Source of the DNA: Anabaena sp. 4-3
Lineage (GTDB): Bacteria > Cyanobacteriota > Cyanobacteriia > Cyanobacteriales > Nostocaceae
Length of the DNA stretch: 64,000 bases
Assembly (NCBI RefSeq): GCF_001597745.1
Contig: NZ_LUHJ01000061.1
Location: 141,987 to 205,986, forward strand
Direction: 5' to 3'
This document shows, piece after piece, positions 17,939 through 28,255 of the stretch (position 1 is its first letter; every line of letters begins with the position of its first letter). A program made the translations under genes and the position numbers. The notes under the pieces were generated by a model. It was not told the DNA's origin, did not search any database, and saw nothing but the letters and a program-made list of their open reading frames with translations.

Positions 17939-18157
17939 ATGAAGATGATTCAAGATAGTGATTCCGTCGATGCTGTTAACGAACTAATGCGGAAAATCAG
18001 AGTCAAAGAAAAACAGCTAAAAATTGCCCAAGAATCTCAGATGGTTTATGTGGCTAAAGCTATTGAGCGGCAAATATTAGAGTTGAAACGCGAGTTATCA
18101 ACACCACGAGAAGCAGAACCGGAATTCTACGCTTTGATGAGTTTGTTGGATGATTAA
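17939..18157 (+). CDS. Small hypothetical coiled-coil protein
   Basis: A 72-residue, highly charged protein predicted to be mostly helical: LMRKIRVKEKQLKIAQ followed by KAIERQILELKRELS, with an acidic tail (EPEFYALMSLLDD). It has no membrane span. A purine-rich ribosome binding site (GGTGGAAGAAG) precedes the ATG. It is convergent with the large histidine kinase gene, 18 bases away. I do not recognise a function; it looks like a conserved cyanobacterial small protein. Confidence 0.6.
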   Translation: MKMIQDSDSVDAVNELMRKIRVKEKQLKIAQESQMVYVAKAIERQILELKRELSTPREAEPEFYALMSLLDD

Positions 18158-18175
18158 ATGCTCGCTGATCAAATT

Positions 18176-21100
18176 TCACTTACGTCCTAAGAGTTGAGCG
18201 ATCGCCATGACTAATTCTACTGTTTCGGCGGGTTTAGGAATATGTTTTTGGAAACCTGCGGCTAAGGCTTGTTGATAATCGATTTCTCCAGCATAGGCAG
18301 TTAAAGCGATCGCCGGAATTTCTCCACCTTGTTGTGGTGACAATTTTCGGATGTGGCGCAGCAACATATAACCATCCATCTCTGGCATTCCAATGTCACT
18401 TAACAACACATCTGACTGGAAATGTGCTAAAATATTCAAGGCTTCCATAGCTGATGCAGCCGTTGTCACATTCGCACCATATTGTTCCAGTGCAAAGCTG
18501 AAAAACTCCCGGACATCGGCTTGATCATCCACTAACAGAATTTGCACACCAGCTAATAAAGAATCTGGTATTTCCTCTTGCTCAACAGCAGACTCACCAT
18601 TAAGCAACTTATCCTCAACATTTTTGCACAGTGGTAGTCTAACTGTAAAAGTTGCGCCCTGTCCATCTCCGGCACTGTCTGCTTGTACTGTGCCACCATG
18701 TAATTCGACAAAATGACGCACAATTGCTAATCCAAGTCCCAACCCACCGAAGACTCTGGTAGTTTTAGAATCGGCTTGGCGGAAATATTCAAATACATGG
18801 GGTAAAAATTCTGGTGTAATTCCCTTACCTGTATCAATCACCTGGATTTGCGCTTCTAGCCCTACCTGCTGTAAGTTTACCTGTACCTGTCCGTTAGGTG
18901 GTGTGAACTTCACAGCATTTGAGAGTAAATTCCAGAATACCTGTTGCAAGCGATCGCCGTCACCCATGACTTGCCCGACAGAATCATCTAAACAGGTGCA
19001 AATCTCAATTGATTTTGCTTCGGCGGCTAACCGCACCGTTTCGAGTGCGGCGGTAATTGTGGTTGGCAAATCCACAGCACTGATATTGAGTTGCAGCTTG
19101 CCGCGTAAAATTCGGGAAACGTCTAACAAATCATCAATTAATTGTGTTTGTAACTTGGCATTGCGTTCAATCGTCTCCAGAGCTTGGTTGATGGTAACTT
19201 GATTATGTTGGCGGGTGCGGAGTAACTTAGCCCAACCTAATATCGGGTTAAGCGGAGTTCTCAATTCATGGGAAAGTACGGTGAGGAATTCATCCTTAAT
19301 GCGGTTAGCTGACTCCGCAGCAGCGCGGGCGTTTTTTTCGGCTTCGTAAAGTTGAGCGCGGGCGATCGCTTGGGCGCACTGTTGTGCTAAAGTCAGCATA
19401 AATCTGCGGTCGGCTTCTGTAAATACTTGGGCTGTGGCAAAACTCAAACCCAACACTCCAATAGTCTGCTGCTCCACAATCAACGGAATACAAGCAAAAG
19501 CACAATTACCTGTATTGGCGGGAATATCGGCGATTTCAGGATATTGAACCGCTAAAATTTCGCGATTTGCCAAAAAAATCGCCGTCTTAGTTCTGGCAGC
19601 CTCGGCGATGGGAACATTAGCTGTCATCGGGAAACTCGCCCAGCCTTCTCTGACAGCTTCAGGATAACCAACTGCTTGCAATATCTTCAGGCAAGTACCT
19701 TCTTCGATTAAAACCACAGAACCCGCACTAGCACCCAAGGCAGCAATGCCTTGATTAACAACCACATCAGCCACTTGTTGAGGAGTTAAAGCTTCTGAAA
19801 GGGCAGCAGTAATGCTTTGCAAGCGCGCTGTACGACTGGCAGCCATTTCTGCCGCTTGTTTTGCCTGTTGAGTTTCTTGGTAGAGTCTAGCATTATCAAT
19901 AGCTGTAGCGGCTCGTCGGGCAATATCTTCAGCCAAAGCCAAGTCTGTGGTTGGGAATTTTCTCCCGGAGTCTGCTGTCACAAACGAAATCACTCCGAAG
20001 ATTTGCCCGTGTGAGTATAAGGGAACCACCATCAAAGAACGCATCCCCAAACTTTGTAGTAGTTGTAAATGCGTCTCATCCTGAGCCATTGCCACTAAAG
20101 TAGAATCTGGCAATTCTGGATAAAAAACAGATTTACCTTCTAGTAGGGTTGGGTGAAATGGGTGATTACTGTCGCTACCGGCTGGATAGCGTTGTTGAAT
20201 TTCTGCGATGATTTGAAGTTTTTGGGGATAAGCAGAGGCGATCGCCACTCGTTTAATTGACCAATCTGGTTGTAGAATATCTGCAATACACCAGTCGGCT
20301 AAAGTCGGTACTGCCAAATTAGCTACATTACTCAGGGTAACTTCATAATCTAAGGAAGCCGCTAAAATGGTGCTGGCTTCTACTAAAAAGTTTTGGTTTG
20401 CTTGGGCTTGTTTGCGTTCACTAATATCCTCAACAATACCTAAAGCATATTTTGGTTCTCCCTGCTCATCACACACCACCGATGAAGTCACATTAATGCA
20501 AACAATCCCACCGTCTTTACGGATATAGCGTTTCTCTAGAGAATAACAACTAATCTCTCTTGCTAATACCCTCAAACCATAATTCCAATCAGTTACTAAA
20601 TCATCAGGGTGAGTAATATCCTGAAAGTTCATCTGGATTAACTCATCCTGACTATACCCAACAAGTTGACATAAAGCCGGATTTACTTGCAGAAACTTAC
20701 CATCCAAGCTGACAAGAGCCATTCCTAACGCCGCTTGATTAAACATCGCCCGAAACCTAGCTTCGCTTTCTCTTAAAGCTTGCTGAGTGGTTTTCTGCTG
20801 AGTAATATCAATCCCCGTCACACCCACACCTAACAATTTCCCATCTGGTAAACAGACTGGGTAGTAACTCACCAACCCACAACGATAAACCCCAGATGGA
20901 TGGGTTTCTCCCATGACTTCTTGATTAAGTAGGGGTTCTTGAGTTTGCATCACTCTAGATAAAATCGGCTCAATTTGCTCTGCCCAATCTGGTAAAATTT
21001 CCCGGAAGATACGCCCAATATGCTGACTTTGCGGTAAACCATTAATTGCCGCTAGTGCTTCGTTAATATAAACGTAACGAAGTTCTGTATTCAAAAAAGC

Positions 21101-21925
21101 CAAACCTACAGGGGAACTAGCCAGCCAAGCATTTAACAATGCTAATGATTCTTCTTTCTCCTGGTTTGCTTGTTGTAATTTCTGGCGCAATTTGGCTTTT
21201 TCTTGCTCTACTTGCTTGCGTTCAGTAATGTTAATCGCTACACAGGTAATACCCTGAATTCTACCATTCACTTTCAGGGGTTCCACCAGCAAATCATAGT
21301 AAAGCACTTTGCCACAGACGATGACACGAACTTCTTCTCTGTCAGCAACTGCTGTGTCTAACACTCCTTGCTTAATTTTTGTCAGTTGCTCTGCTACGGA
21401 GGCAGGAAATAAATCATCATCAGACTTGCCTAGCATTTCCTCAACAGTGGTTGCACCCTGGGGATTATGAATCCACTGATAGCGCAAATTGCTATCTTGC
21501 TGAAAGACTACAATATCTGAATTGCTGAGTGCTAATTTAAATCGCGCCTCACTCTCTTTGAGTTTATGTAAATTCGCCTCATCCCTGCGTTTGGCATTCC
21601 TTAATGCTATACATAGGATTGTAAAAAACAATCCTTGTACCACAAATAAACCGATTTTTACCAGATGAGAAATATCCAGAGACAGATTGTATTGTGTGTG
21701 TAGCAAGAAATAATTGTTAACTAAAGCAGACAAACACGTTGCGACAATTCCCGCCTTCCCTCCACCACACCAAGCACTCACCATCACAGCACTGAAAAAT
21801 AGCAAAAAAGCAGCGTTACTCATTTCTACCCAAGGATCTAGTAGTAGCATTAGTATCAGTGCAAATGCTACGGTTATGAGGCCAATGCCAAAACTTAGCC
21901 AAGAAGAACTAGGAGTATCAGGCAT
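18176..21925 (-). CDS. Hybrid sensor histidine kinase with PAS, GAF and receiver domains
   Basis: About 1249 residues. Domains in order: a membrane region of about four helices (1-120, similar to DUF4118/KdpD-type); three PAS domains (about 125-240, 260-385, 385-510; the second and third contain typical ESEARF or YINEA patterns); two GAF domains (about 520-690 and 705-870); HisKA with phospho-acceptor His in SHELRTPLNPILG; HATPase with FWNLLSNAVKF, DTGKGI and GLGLGLAIV; and a C-terminal receiver with VDDQAD and phospho-Asp in LSDIGMPEMDG. It would sense an unknown signal, autophosphorylate and pass phosphate to its own receiver. No response regulator is adjacent. The open frame extends to a TTG at 21940; ATG at 21925 is preferred. 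Confidence 0.93.
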   Translation of the reverse strand: MPDTPSSSWLSFGIGLITVAFALILMLLLDPWVEMSNAAFLLFFSAVMVSAWCGGGKAGIVATCLSALVNNYFLLHTQYNLSLDISHLVKIGLFVVQGLFFTILCIALRNAKRRDEANLHKLKESEARFKLALSNSDIVVFQQDSNLRYQWIHNPQGATTVEEMLGKSDDDLFPASVAEQLTKIKQGVLDTAVADREEVRVIVCGKVLYYDLLVEPLKVNGRIQGITCVAINITERKQVEQEKAKLRQKLQQANQEKEESLALLNAWLASSPVGLAFLNTELRYVYINEALAAINGLPQSQHIGRIFREILPDWAEQIEPILSRVMQTQEPLLNQEVMGETHPSGVYRCGLVSYYPVCLPDGKLLGVGVTGIDITQQKTTQQALRESEARFRAMFNQAALGMALVSLDGKFLQVNPALCQLVGYSQDELIQMNFQDITHPDDLVTDWNYGLRVLAREISCYSLEKRYIRKDGGIVCINVTSSVVCDEQGEPKYALGIVEDISERKQAQANQNFLVEASTILAASLDYEVTLSNVANLAVPTLADWCIADILQPDWSIKRVAIASAYPQKLQIIAEIQQRYPAGSDSNHPFHPTLLEGKSVFYPELPDSTLVAMAQDETHLQLLQSLGMRSLMVVPLYSHGQIFGVISFVTADSGRKFPTTDLALAEDIARRAATAIDNARLYQETQQAKQAAEMAASRTARLQSITAALSEALTPQQVADVVVNQGIAALGASAGSVVLIEEGTCLKILQAVGYPEAVREGWASFPMTANVPIAEAARTKTAIFLANREILAVQYPEIADIPANTGNCAFACIPLIVEQQTIGVLGLSFATAQVFTEADRRFMLTLAQQCAQAIARAQLYEAEKNARAAAESANRIKDEFLTVLSHELRTPLNPILGWAKLLRTRQHNQVTINQALETIERNAKLQTQLIDDLLDVSRILRGKLQLNISAVDLPTTITAALETVRLAAEAKSIEICTCLDDSVGQVMGDGDRLQQVFWNLLSNAVKFTPPNGQVQVNLQQVGLEAQIQVIDTGKGITPEFLPHVFEYFRQADSKTTRVFGGLGLGLAIVRHFVELHGGTVQADSAGDGQGATFTVRLPLCKNVEDKLLNGESAVEQEEIPDSLLAGVQILLVDDQADVREFFSFALEQYGANVTTAASAMEALNILAHFQSDVLLSDIGMPEMDGYMLLRHIRKLSPQQGGEIPAIALTAYAGEIDYQQALAAGFQKHIPKPAETVELVMAIAQLLGRK

Positions 21926-22314
21926 GAAAATTTCGGGCAACCAATACTTGTTGCAGAGGCTTTACATAACCTACGCTAGTTTACGGATTTTCGGTATTTA
22001 TCTGGAGATAGATTCTTGAATCCGCTAAAAAGACTTCTTTTGCTAGATGCCAAAATTTATTTTCTGAAAATTCGCTGAAAAAGGGATATTTGTTCTCTCA
22101 ATTTCTGGATAAATTTCGCAAAATAATCTATAATCTAGGTGGAGGACGGCGCATTTTGCCTGATAATTACCCCAGAAAATTGACAATATAACAAAAGCTA
22201 TCAGATAAAATCTGACTAAAGAAATGCTCTAGTCGAAAAATAAATATAAAGTTTTTATTTGTTTCGATTAAATCAAAAACTAAATATGATGAAAAGTTGA
22301 TAATTAATTGATAA
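21926..22314. other. Intergenic region, nothing recognised
   Basis: About 390 AT-rich bases between two minus-strand genes, the histidine kinase and bioF. They should contain the promoter of the kinase. I see no strong hairpin, repeat or RNA gene. Confidence 0.4.
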
Positions 22315-23478
22315 TTATAATTTTTTCAGCACTCCTACCAGTTTTTCAATATGTGCGGCTTGGTGGGTTGCCATGAAAGAAATTCTAATACGACTGGTGG
22401 GGACTGTGGGCGGACGAATAGCTGGCGCAAAAATCCCAGACGCTTTGAGTTGCTTACCTGCTTGCAGTGCGGCTGTGGCACTTGACAATTGAACACAGAA
22501 TATTGGTGACTCTGATGGCAGTAATTTCAGGTGGGGTAATTGCTGTTGTAGTAATTGTTTAAAGTAATCTACATTCTGCCATAATTGGATGCGGCGTTGC
22601 GGTTCCTGTTGGATGATTTTGACAGCTGCTAAGGCGGCGGCTGTGTCTGCGGGTGAAATTCCAGTAGTGTAAATCCAACTGGGGGCGCGATTCCGTAAAA
22701 AATCAATTAAGGTGGCACTGCCGGCGACATAACCGCCTAAACTACCAAAAGCTTTGCTCAGAGTGCCAATTTGAATTAATTCCCTACCTGTACACCCGAA
22801 ATATTCTACACAACCTGCGCCAGTGCTGCCCATGACACCAGTTGCATGAGCTTCATCAACTAGCAGCATACAGCTAAATTCATCTGCTAAATCTAATATG
22901 GCTGGTAAAGGACATAAGTCCCCATCCATGCTGAAAACAGTATCAGTCATGATTAAACAACGTCGGTAGTTGTGCCGTTGCTGAATCAATAAAGTTTTGA
23001 GTTGGGTAATATCACAGTGGGGATATTCTATGACTGTGGCTTGACTGAGAATTGCGCCATTTTTCAGGCTGGAATGATTATATTGATCAGATAAAATTAA
23101 ATCTCTTTTGCCTACCAAGGCAGCGATCGCCCCAATATTAGCCAGATACCCAGAACTAAATACTAGCGCGTCTGCCGTTTGTTTTAAACCGGCGATCGCT
23201 CTTTCTAATTCTCTGTGTAATTCCCGATGCCCACTGAGTAATCTAGAACCAGTGCTACCCGTGCCGTACTCTTGAACTGCCGCCACAGCAGCCGCTATCA
23301 AGCGTGTATCCCCAGCCAACCCCAAATAATCATTACTAGCAAAATTAATCACCTCTTGCCCCTCTAAATCCACCGTTGCCCCTGGCAGTCCATGTATAGT
23401 TTTTACAGAACGATACCAGTCAGCCTGATGAATGGTTGTTAAGGATTTTTGTAACCAAGCATAAGCATCTGTGGGCAT
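22315..23478 (-). CDS. bioF: 8-amino-7-oxononanoate synthase (BioF)
   Basis: PLP-dependent enzyme that condenses pimeloyl thioester with L-alanine in biotin synthesis. Hallmarks: [12 protein letters not shown] near the N terminus, [47 protein letters not shown], and the PLP lysine in [17 protein letters not shown]. At 387 residues it has the family's usual length. The C-terminal [19 protein letters not shown] is also typical. Related enzymes (KBL, 5-aminolevulinate synthase) share these motifs, but the biotin-type pattern fits best. No other bio gene is adjacent. A repeat of TTCAAAATTC lies just upstream of the start. Confidence 0.9.
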   Translation of the reverse strand: MPTDAYAWLQKSLTTIHQADWYRSVKTIHGLPGATVDLEGQEVINFASNDYLGLAGDTRLIAAAVAAVQEYGTGSTGSRLLSGHRELHRELERAIAGLKQTADALVFSSGYLANIGAIAALVGKRDLILSDQYNHSSLKNGAILSQATVIEYPHCDITQLKTLLIQQRHNYRRCLIMTDTVFSMDGDLCPLPAILDLADEFSCMLLVDEAHATGVMGSTGAGCVEYFGCTGRELIQIGTLSKAFGSLGGYVAGSATLIDFLRNRAPSWIYTTGISPADTAAALAAVKIIQQEPQRRIQLWQNVDYFKQLLQQQLPHLKLLPSESPIFCVQLSSATAALQAGKQLKASGIFAPAIRPPTVPTSRIRISFMATHQAAHIEKLVGVLKKL

Positions 23479-23533
23479 ATCAATTCAAAATTCTCTCATT
23501 CAAAATTCAAAATTAAAGAATCCTTGGGAAATG

Positions 23534-23598
23534 GGGATGAGGGAGATGGGGGAGATGGGGGAGATGGGGGAGATGGGGGAGATGAGGGGGATGAGGGA
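23534..23598. repeat. GGGGGAGAT tandem repeat
   Basis: About six 9-base units of GGGGGAGAT with small variations lie between ruvA and bioF. Related CTCCCTCAT-type repeats on the opposite strand occur at 26151-26232 and about 29140-29165. It is a low-complexity intergenic repeat, not a CRISPR array. Confidence 0.75.
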
Positions 23599-23707
23599 GA
23601 ACAACTAATATTGATTAACTAATAATTAATAATGATTAACTCATACAACATATTTCATCTTGATGAGGTAAATTTCTCTAGCCCCTAGCCTCTGTCCCCA
23701 TTGACTA

Positions 23708-24346
23708 TTAACTAACCTGTTCGCTACTACTAAGATAAGCGATCGCCTGTTTGATCCAGTCTTCTACATAGGCATCCTTTGGTAAACCGATGTCTTCGCT
23801 AACTACGTGTAGGGCGTGACTGACTTCATGGGCTGTGTAACCAAGGGCAAACAGAGTCATTTGCACTTCTTCTAAAATACCAGGAGCAGGCCCGGCGGTA
23901 GCGACGAAGAACCCGGCTGATTTGCGCCATTCGATTAATTTGGCTTTGAGTTCTAAACAGATACGTTCAGCGATTTTCTTACCCACACCAGGGGCTTGAA
24001 TCAGTATCTGTACGTTACCAGTGATGATCGCTTGAACTAAATCGGGTAATTCTAGAGTATCCAACAAAGCGATCGCTAAAGCTGCACCCACACCACTGAC
24101 AGTCAATAAATGACGAAATAAATCGCGTTCAGATGGGGAAGAAAACCCATAAAGTAAGGGTACTTCTTCCCGAATTTGGTAATGAGTGAAAATTTGTACC
24201 AAATCACCCGTTGTGGTTAATTGCTTGGCTAACCGTTGCGGAACTTGCAAGTCATAACCCAAGCCATTCACCTCTAGAGTCAGAATCACGCGATTACTGC
24301 CTAGATTTTGGATACCAGCAACTATACCTTTGAGATAACTAATCAT
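23708..24346 (-). CDS. ruvA: Holliday junction DNA helicase subunit RuvA
   Basis: RuvA binds four-way DNA junctions as a tetramer and recruits the RuvB motor for branch migration. The N-terminal OB fold ([24 protein letters not shown]), the helix-hairpin-helix blocks [16 protein letters not shown] and [20 protein letters not shown], and a C-terminal three-helix RuvB-contacting domain are all present in 212 residues. Its ATG overlaps the end of the upstream sucrose-phosphate phosphatase gene by four bases (ATGA), so the two are co-transcribed and translationally coupled. The identification is firm. Confidence 0.95.
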   Translation of the reverse strand: MISYLKGIVAGIQNLGSNRVILTLEVNGLGYDLQVPQRLAKQLTTTGDLVQIFTHYQIREEVPLLYGFSSPSERDLFRHLLTVSGVGAALAIALLDTLELPDLVQAIITGNVQILIQAPGVGKKIAERICLELKAKLIEWRKSAGFFVATAGPAPGILEEVQMTLFALGYTAHEVSHALHVVSEDIGLPKDAYVEDWIKQAIAYLSSSEQVS

Positions 24347-25092
24347 TTGATGAAACCGAAGTATTTTAAACCTTCAAGGATACCCCCAGCACAGAAATTT
24401 TGTGCTAGGTAACGGTGGTTTGCAGGATACTGGTTATGCCACTCCAACAACTCTTGTCGGGCATTCCCAACGATGATTCCCCTTTCGTTGCCGACAGCAA
24501 ACAAAGCAATATCATTACCTGAATCACCACAAACAACTGTTCGTTCTGCTGCAAATTTCCACTTTTGACGTAGAAACTGCATTGCCTGACCTTTATCGCT
24601 GCTACGAGGCACAATGTCAAGGTCAACACCGCTACTATAAATTAACTTTACATTTAATTTATATTTTTCCAACATTAACTCAATTTGGGGAATCACACTG
24701 GCGGCGACTTCTTGCTTGAGGAAAAAACTGACTTTAAACGGACGCTGTTCTGAGTCAGGTTGTAATTCTAACTCAGAAAATTGCTCAGTAATAGATAATA
24801 CCTGTTCTCGATGCCAACCTGTAGACAGAATTTCTGCCCAACTAGAATCAGCAGTATTTTTACCATCTAGATAAATTTCCGTACCCACCGAGACAACTAA
24901 CGCATCTGGTGCGATGAGATTTTTTTCAATTTGCAGTTCTTTGTACAAAACAGGCGATCGCCCAGTCGCATAGACTATCTTTGTACCATATTCGTGGCGA
25001 TGCTGAGTCAATATTTGATTCAGTTGTGTGAGTGCTGCGTCATCACCGACCAAAGTGTGATCTAAGTCAGTCACAAACATAAAAGGTGTCAT
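24343..25092 (-). CDS. Sucrose-6-phosphate phosphatase (HAD superfamily)
   Basis: HAD phosphatase that removes phosphate from sucrose-6-phosphate, the last step of sucrose synthesis. Motif I is [13 protein letters not shown] (two nucleophile/acid Asp), motif [10 protein letters not shown], motif III Lys in [12 protein letters not shown], and motif [13 protein letters not shown]. At 249 residues from MTPF it has the size of the short cyanobacterial enzymes that lack the plant C-terminal domain. Sucrose is both an osmolyte and the vegetative-to-heterocyst carbon carrier in Anabaena-type strains. It overlaps ruvA by four bases. Substrate specificity is by family resemblance. Confidence 0.85.
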   Translation of the reverse strand: MTPFMFVTDLDHTLVGDDAALTQLNQILTQHRHEYGTKIVYATGRSPVLYKELQIEKNLIAPDALVVSVGTEIYLDGKNTADSSWAEILSTGWHREQVLSITEQFSELELQPDSEQRPFKVSFFLKQEVAASVIPQIELMLEKYKLNVKLIYSSGVDLDIVPRSSDKGQAMQFLRQKWKFAAERTVVCGDSGNDIALFAVGNERGIIVGNARQELLEWHNQYPANHRYLAQNFCAGGILEGLKYFGFIK

Positions 25093-25207
25093 AATCATAT
25101 ACTCCCAGTGATAGAGTTGCCAAAATCTGGAAAAATATCGTATCTAGAAATTAACTACCATAGAACTTACACAAAGCAAAATCAACACTCTCATTCGGAG
25201 CAATTCT

Positions 25208-25615
25208 ATGAGTTACTACGTGATTTATGATGGCAACTGCAATCTCTGCGTTACTTTAGTGCAATTACTGGAAAACCTAGACCAAGGTAAGCTGTTTCGT
25301 TACATTCCCATGCAAGATGAAGCTACTCTAGCGCAATGGGGTGTGACATCTCAAGATTGTGAACAGGGAATGATATTAATTGATGCTAATGCACCTGATA
25401 GACGTTGGCAAGGCAGCAATGCCGCCGAAGAAATCGGGCGATTATTGCCTTTGGGTAAGATTTTTGTAGATGCGTATCGAGCCTTACCGGGGGTAAAATG
25501 GACAGGCGATCGCTTTTATGAACAAATCAGGGATAATCGTTATACCCTATTTGGTAAACGCCCCAATACCTATCAATCAGCCTACTGTGTTGATAGCAAC
25601 TGCAACCTTGGTTAA
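25208..25615 (+). CDS. DCC-type thiol-disulfide oxidoreductase family protein (DUF393)
   Basis: A 135-residue member of the DCC family, named after a conserved DxxCxxC motif that here reads YDGNCNLCVTLVQLLE at residues 6-21. The family is thought to have a thioredoxin-like fold with redox activity, but natural substrates are unknown. Other family blocks are FRYIPMQDEATL, RRWQGSNAAEEIG and the Tyr/Arg-rich DNRYTLFGKRPNTYQS. It is divergent from the sucrose-phosphate phosphatase gene and convergent with the next gene. Confidence 0.85.
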   Translation: MSYYVIYDGNCNLCVTLVQLLENLDQGKLFRYIPMQDEATLAQWGVTSQDCEQGMILIDANAPDRRWQGSNAAEEIGRLLPLGKIFVDAYRALPGVKWTGDRFYEQIRDNRYTLFGKRPNTYQSAYCVDSNCNLG

Positions 25616-25631
25616 AAATAAATAACCCTTG

Positions 25632-26063
25632 TTAATCTTGATTTACCTGATTAAACACCTCTAAAATCTGTAGGCAAACTTGTTTTAGCCTATCGCCAAT
25701 TTCCGGGGAAGGTGCAGTATCACCGAAAAAACTCCAGTTTTCCACGGTAGATAGTCGCCATACCTCACCACGATGATCAAAACCAGCCACCTCCAAACCT
25801 ATCGCCCGTCGTGATTTCGTGATCGGATCTTCGTGAAAGCGGATTTGAATTAAAACGCTGCGACTGCGCCAAGATTTGCTCACACCTGGAAAATGAAACC
25901 CAATATCTATAGAATCTGGATCAACTAATTCTCTGGTTTCTGGATCATTGTGCCAGGGTTTTAAATCTGATTTAGCATGAGGAAACTCAAATTTGAATAA
26001 ATTCACCACCGTAGCAATTTTGCTGGCGAGTTCAAGATTGGTTGCCTGTTCAGCTGCATTCAC
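25632..26063 (-). CDS. Hypothetical protein
   Basis: A soluble 143-residue protein that I cannot assign to a named family. It has a helical start (ASKIATVVNLFKFEF), an acidic His-containing segment (KPWHNDPETRELVDPDSIDI), a beta-rich centre (SVLIQIRFHEDP) and the aromatic block VWRLSTVENWSFFGD. There is no signal peptide. It is transcribed toward the DCC-family gene from the far side of a repeat-rich region. It looks like a conserved cyanobacterial protein; the function is unknown. Confidence 0.6.
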   Translation of the reverse strand: MNAAEQATNLELASKIATVVNLFKFEFPHAKSDLKPWHNDPETRELVDPDSIDIGFHFPGVSKSWRSRSVLIQIRFHEDPITKSRRAIGLEVAGFDHRGEVWRLSTVENWSFFGDTAPSPEIGDRLKQVCLQILEVFNQVNQD

Positions 26064-26442
26064 GAAAAAACACTCCTTTATTATGACTCACGTAAAACTG
26101 GGGAATGTTGACTGTTGATTGTTGACGGTTGACGGTTGACTCTGAAAGAATTTCTCCCTCATCTCCCTCATCTCCCTCATCCCCCTCATCTCCCTCATCT
26201 CCCTCATCCCCTCATCTCCCTCATCCCCCTACTTCTTCCTAGCCTGTAACCTTTCATCCTTAATTAAGCAATTGTACTTAAAATTTTGGCAAAAATAGCT
26301 CACACTGAGCTTTTTGTGGAAAACACGTTATGGTATATCAAAAATTTTCTCCAAAATAATTTCCAGGTAAGAACGATAAATTACCTCAGCGATCTAAAAT
26401 TACACTGTGAATCGGCAAAATAAAACCAACCCATTTCAGTGT
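26064..26442. other. Repeat-rich divergent promoter region before psbQ
   Basis: Two low-complexity blocks: TTGACGG-type units at 26109-26142 (the same unit recurs at 29098-29126) and CTCCCTCAT-type units at 26151-26232. The following 200 bases are AT-rich and should hold the psbQ promoter; no clear operator is visible. Confidence 0.55.
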
Positions 26443-26910
26443 ATGGCGCGACAACGCTCTATTATTTCATTACTAATTGTACTTGTAGCAACTTTCCTAG
26501 TGAGTTGCGGTAGTCCTACAACCGCAGTTGCACCTCCAACTTACACAGCTGCTCAACTGGAAAAAATTCAGGTACACTCACCTGAAGTACAAGCTGTGCG
26601 CGATCGCGCAGAAGAACTGAAAACTCTGATTGAGAAAAAAGAATGGATCGATGTGGGTAATTTTATCCACGGCCCTATGACAGAAGCTAGGTTGAGTATG
26701 AACTATATCACACCCAACCTACTACCTAAAGAACAATCCGCCGCCCGGCAAATTAGTAAAGATTTGCTCAACCACCTAGTTAAAATCGATCAGGCTGCAA
26801 GCACTGGTAATACTCAACTTGCCATCAGTAACTATCAAGCTGCTTTTGCAGATGTTGATCAGTTCCTGCAATTGCTGCCTGAGACAAGCCCTGAATCAGA
26901 AGCTAGCTAA
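26443..26910 (+). CDS. psbQ: Photosystem II protein PsbQ (CyanoQ)
   Basis: Lipoprotein extrinsic subunit on the lumenal side of photosystem II that stabilises the oxygen-evolving complex. The N terminus (MARQRSIISLLIVLVATFL) leads to a lipobox, FLVSCGS, with the lipidated Cys at about residue 23. The mature part is a four-helix bundle with characteristic blocks VRDRAEELKTLIEKKEW, NFIHGPMTEARLSMNY and LPKEQSAARQISKDLL. The length, 155 residues, matches cyanobacterial PsbQ. A GTG at 26407 is in frame, but the ATG at 26443 begins the signal peptide, so it is preferred. Confidence 0.9.
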   Translation: MARQRSIISLLIVLVATFLVSCGSPTTAVAPPTYTAAQLEKIQVHSPEVQAVRDRAEELKTLIEKKEWIDVGNFIHGPMTEARLSMNYITPNLLPKEQSAARQISKDLLNHLVKIDQAASTGNTQLAISNYQAAFADVDQFLQLLPETSPESEAS

Positions 26911-27027
26911 GGTAGGAGACAATAAGAGAGGATGAGGGGGATGAGGAAGCAGAGGAGCAGAGGAGAGGGAAAAATGCGATCCCCAATCCCCAATCCCCAA
27001 TCCCCCACTCTTTTATCAGCAAAAATC

Positions 27028-28116
27028 ATGAATGTAATTATTATCGGGTGTGGCGTGGTTGGTGCAGCGATCGCCTATGAACTTAGCCACATCTCAGGAA
27101 TCAACATCACAGTTTTCGATCAACAGCCACCAGCACAAGCTTCTACAGGTGCAGCCCTTGGTGTTTTAGTGGGGATAATTAGCCAGAAAGTCAAAGGGAA
27201 AGCTTGGAAAATGCGCCAAGCCAGCATCCAACGCTATGAGACTTTAATTCCTGAACTAGAAACTTTAACAGGTCAAACTATCCCTTTCAACCGTCAAGGT
27301 ATTCTTCACCTGTGTCTAGAAGGAGATAACTTAGCCGACTGGGAAAAGTTAGCAGCAACTCGCCATTCTACAGGTTGGCAATTAGAAATCTGGGATACAG
27401 CAAAACTCAAAGATATTTGTCCACAAGTTAATCATCCTCAAGTTATCGGTGCTGTTTACTCTCCTCAAGACCGTCAATTAGACCCCACTGCCTTGACTTT
27501 AGCCTTAGTTACGGGCGCACAGCAAAAAGGTGTAAATTTCCAGTTTGGTGTAAAAGTCTTAGGCATTCCTACACCAGAAACTAGCCAACCTCTGACAGTC
27601 GAGACAACAGCAGGTAACTTTAGTGCTGATTGGTTGGTAATTGCTGCTGGCTTAGGTTCTACAGAACTCACTGCACAACTCCATCAAAAGGTAGATATTC
27701 GTCCTGTATTGGGGCAAGCATTGCAAGTATCTTTAGGTCATTCATTAGGAAATCCTGACTTTCAACCCGCCATCAATGGTAATGATGTGCATATTGTACC
27801 GATTGGTGGTGGAGATTATTGGCTAGGCGCAACAGTAGAGTTTCCTACCAATGGTGATGAAATTCCACCGAATCACGAACTGTTAGAATCTGTCAAACAA
27901 CAAGCTATAGCCTTTTGTCCAGAGTTAGCAACAGCGCAAATTATCCGCACTTGGTCAGGTTTGCGTCCCCGTCCAGAAGGTCGCCCTGCACCAGTAATTG
28001 AGATATTACCAGGGTTTAATCATGTCCTTTTAGCGACCGGACACTATCGCAATGGCGTTTTACTAGCTCCCGCCACAGCTAGCGCAATTCGTGAGAAGAT
28101 TCTAAGTGGGGAATAG
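27028..28116 (+). CDS. FAD-dependent oxidoreductase, glycine oxidase ThiO-like
   Basis: DAO-family flavoenzyme of 362 residues. The N terminus MNVIIIGCGVVGAAIAYEL carries the Rossmann GxGxxG motif. Mid-protein HPQVIGAVYSPQDRQLDPTAL and the C-terminal RTWSGLRPRPEGRPAPVIE followed by GHYRNGVLLAP are typical of ThiO, the glycine oxidase that feeds thiazole synthesis for thiamine. In many cyanobacteria ThiO is fused to ThiG; here it stands alone, so another D-amino-acid-oxidase role is possible. The frame is open from 26932 through GAGG-rich repeats, but the true start is surely 27028. Confidence 0.8.
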   Translation: MNVIIIGCGVVGAAIAYELSHISGINITVFDQQPPAQASTGAALGVLVGIISQKVKGKAWKMRQASIQRYETLIPELETLTGQTIPFNRQGILHLCLEGDNLADWEKLAATRHSTGWQLEIWDTAKLKDICPQVNHPQVIGAVYSPQDRQLDPTALTLALVTGAQQKGVNFQFGVKVLGIPTPETSQPLTVETTAGNFSADWLVIAAGLGSTELTAQLHQKVDIRPVLGQALQVSLGHSLGNPDFQPAINGNDVHIVPIGGGDYWLGATVEFPTNGDEIPPNHELLESVKQQAIAFCPELATAQIIRTWSGLRPRPEGRPAPVIEILPGFNHVLLATGHYRNGVLLAPATASAIREKILSGE

Positions 28117-28255
28117 GGGCAAATCAATTCAAAATTCAAAATTCAAAATTCAAAAATAAATAATTTTCACCATAATTATTTACTTTTGACTTTTGACTTG
28201 TTCGTTACCCTATGCCCTATTACTAGGATTTTGAAAAAATTTTTAGGAAAATAGC

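Noticed and set aside
23534..23598. Regular GGGGGAGAT repeats resembling an array
   Set aside because: Units are 9 bases without spacers, so not CRISPR; a low-complexity tandem repeat.
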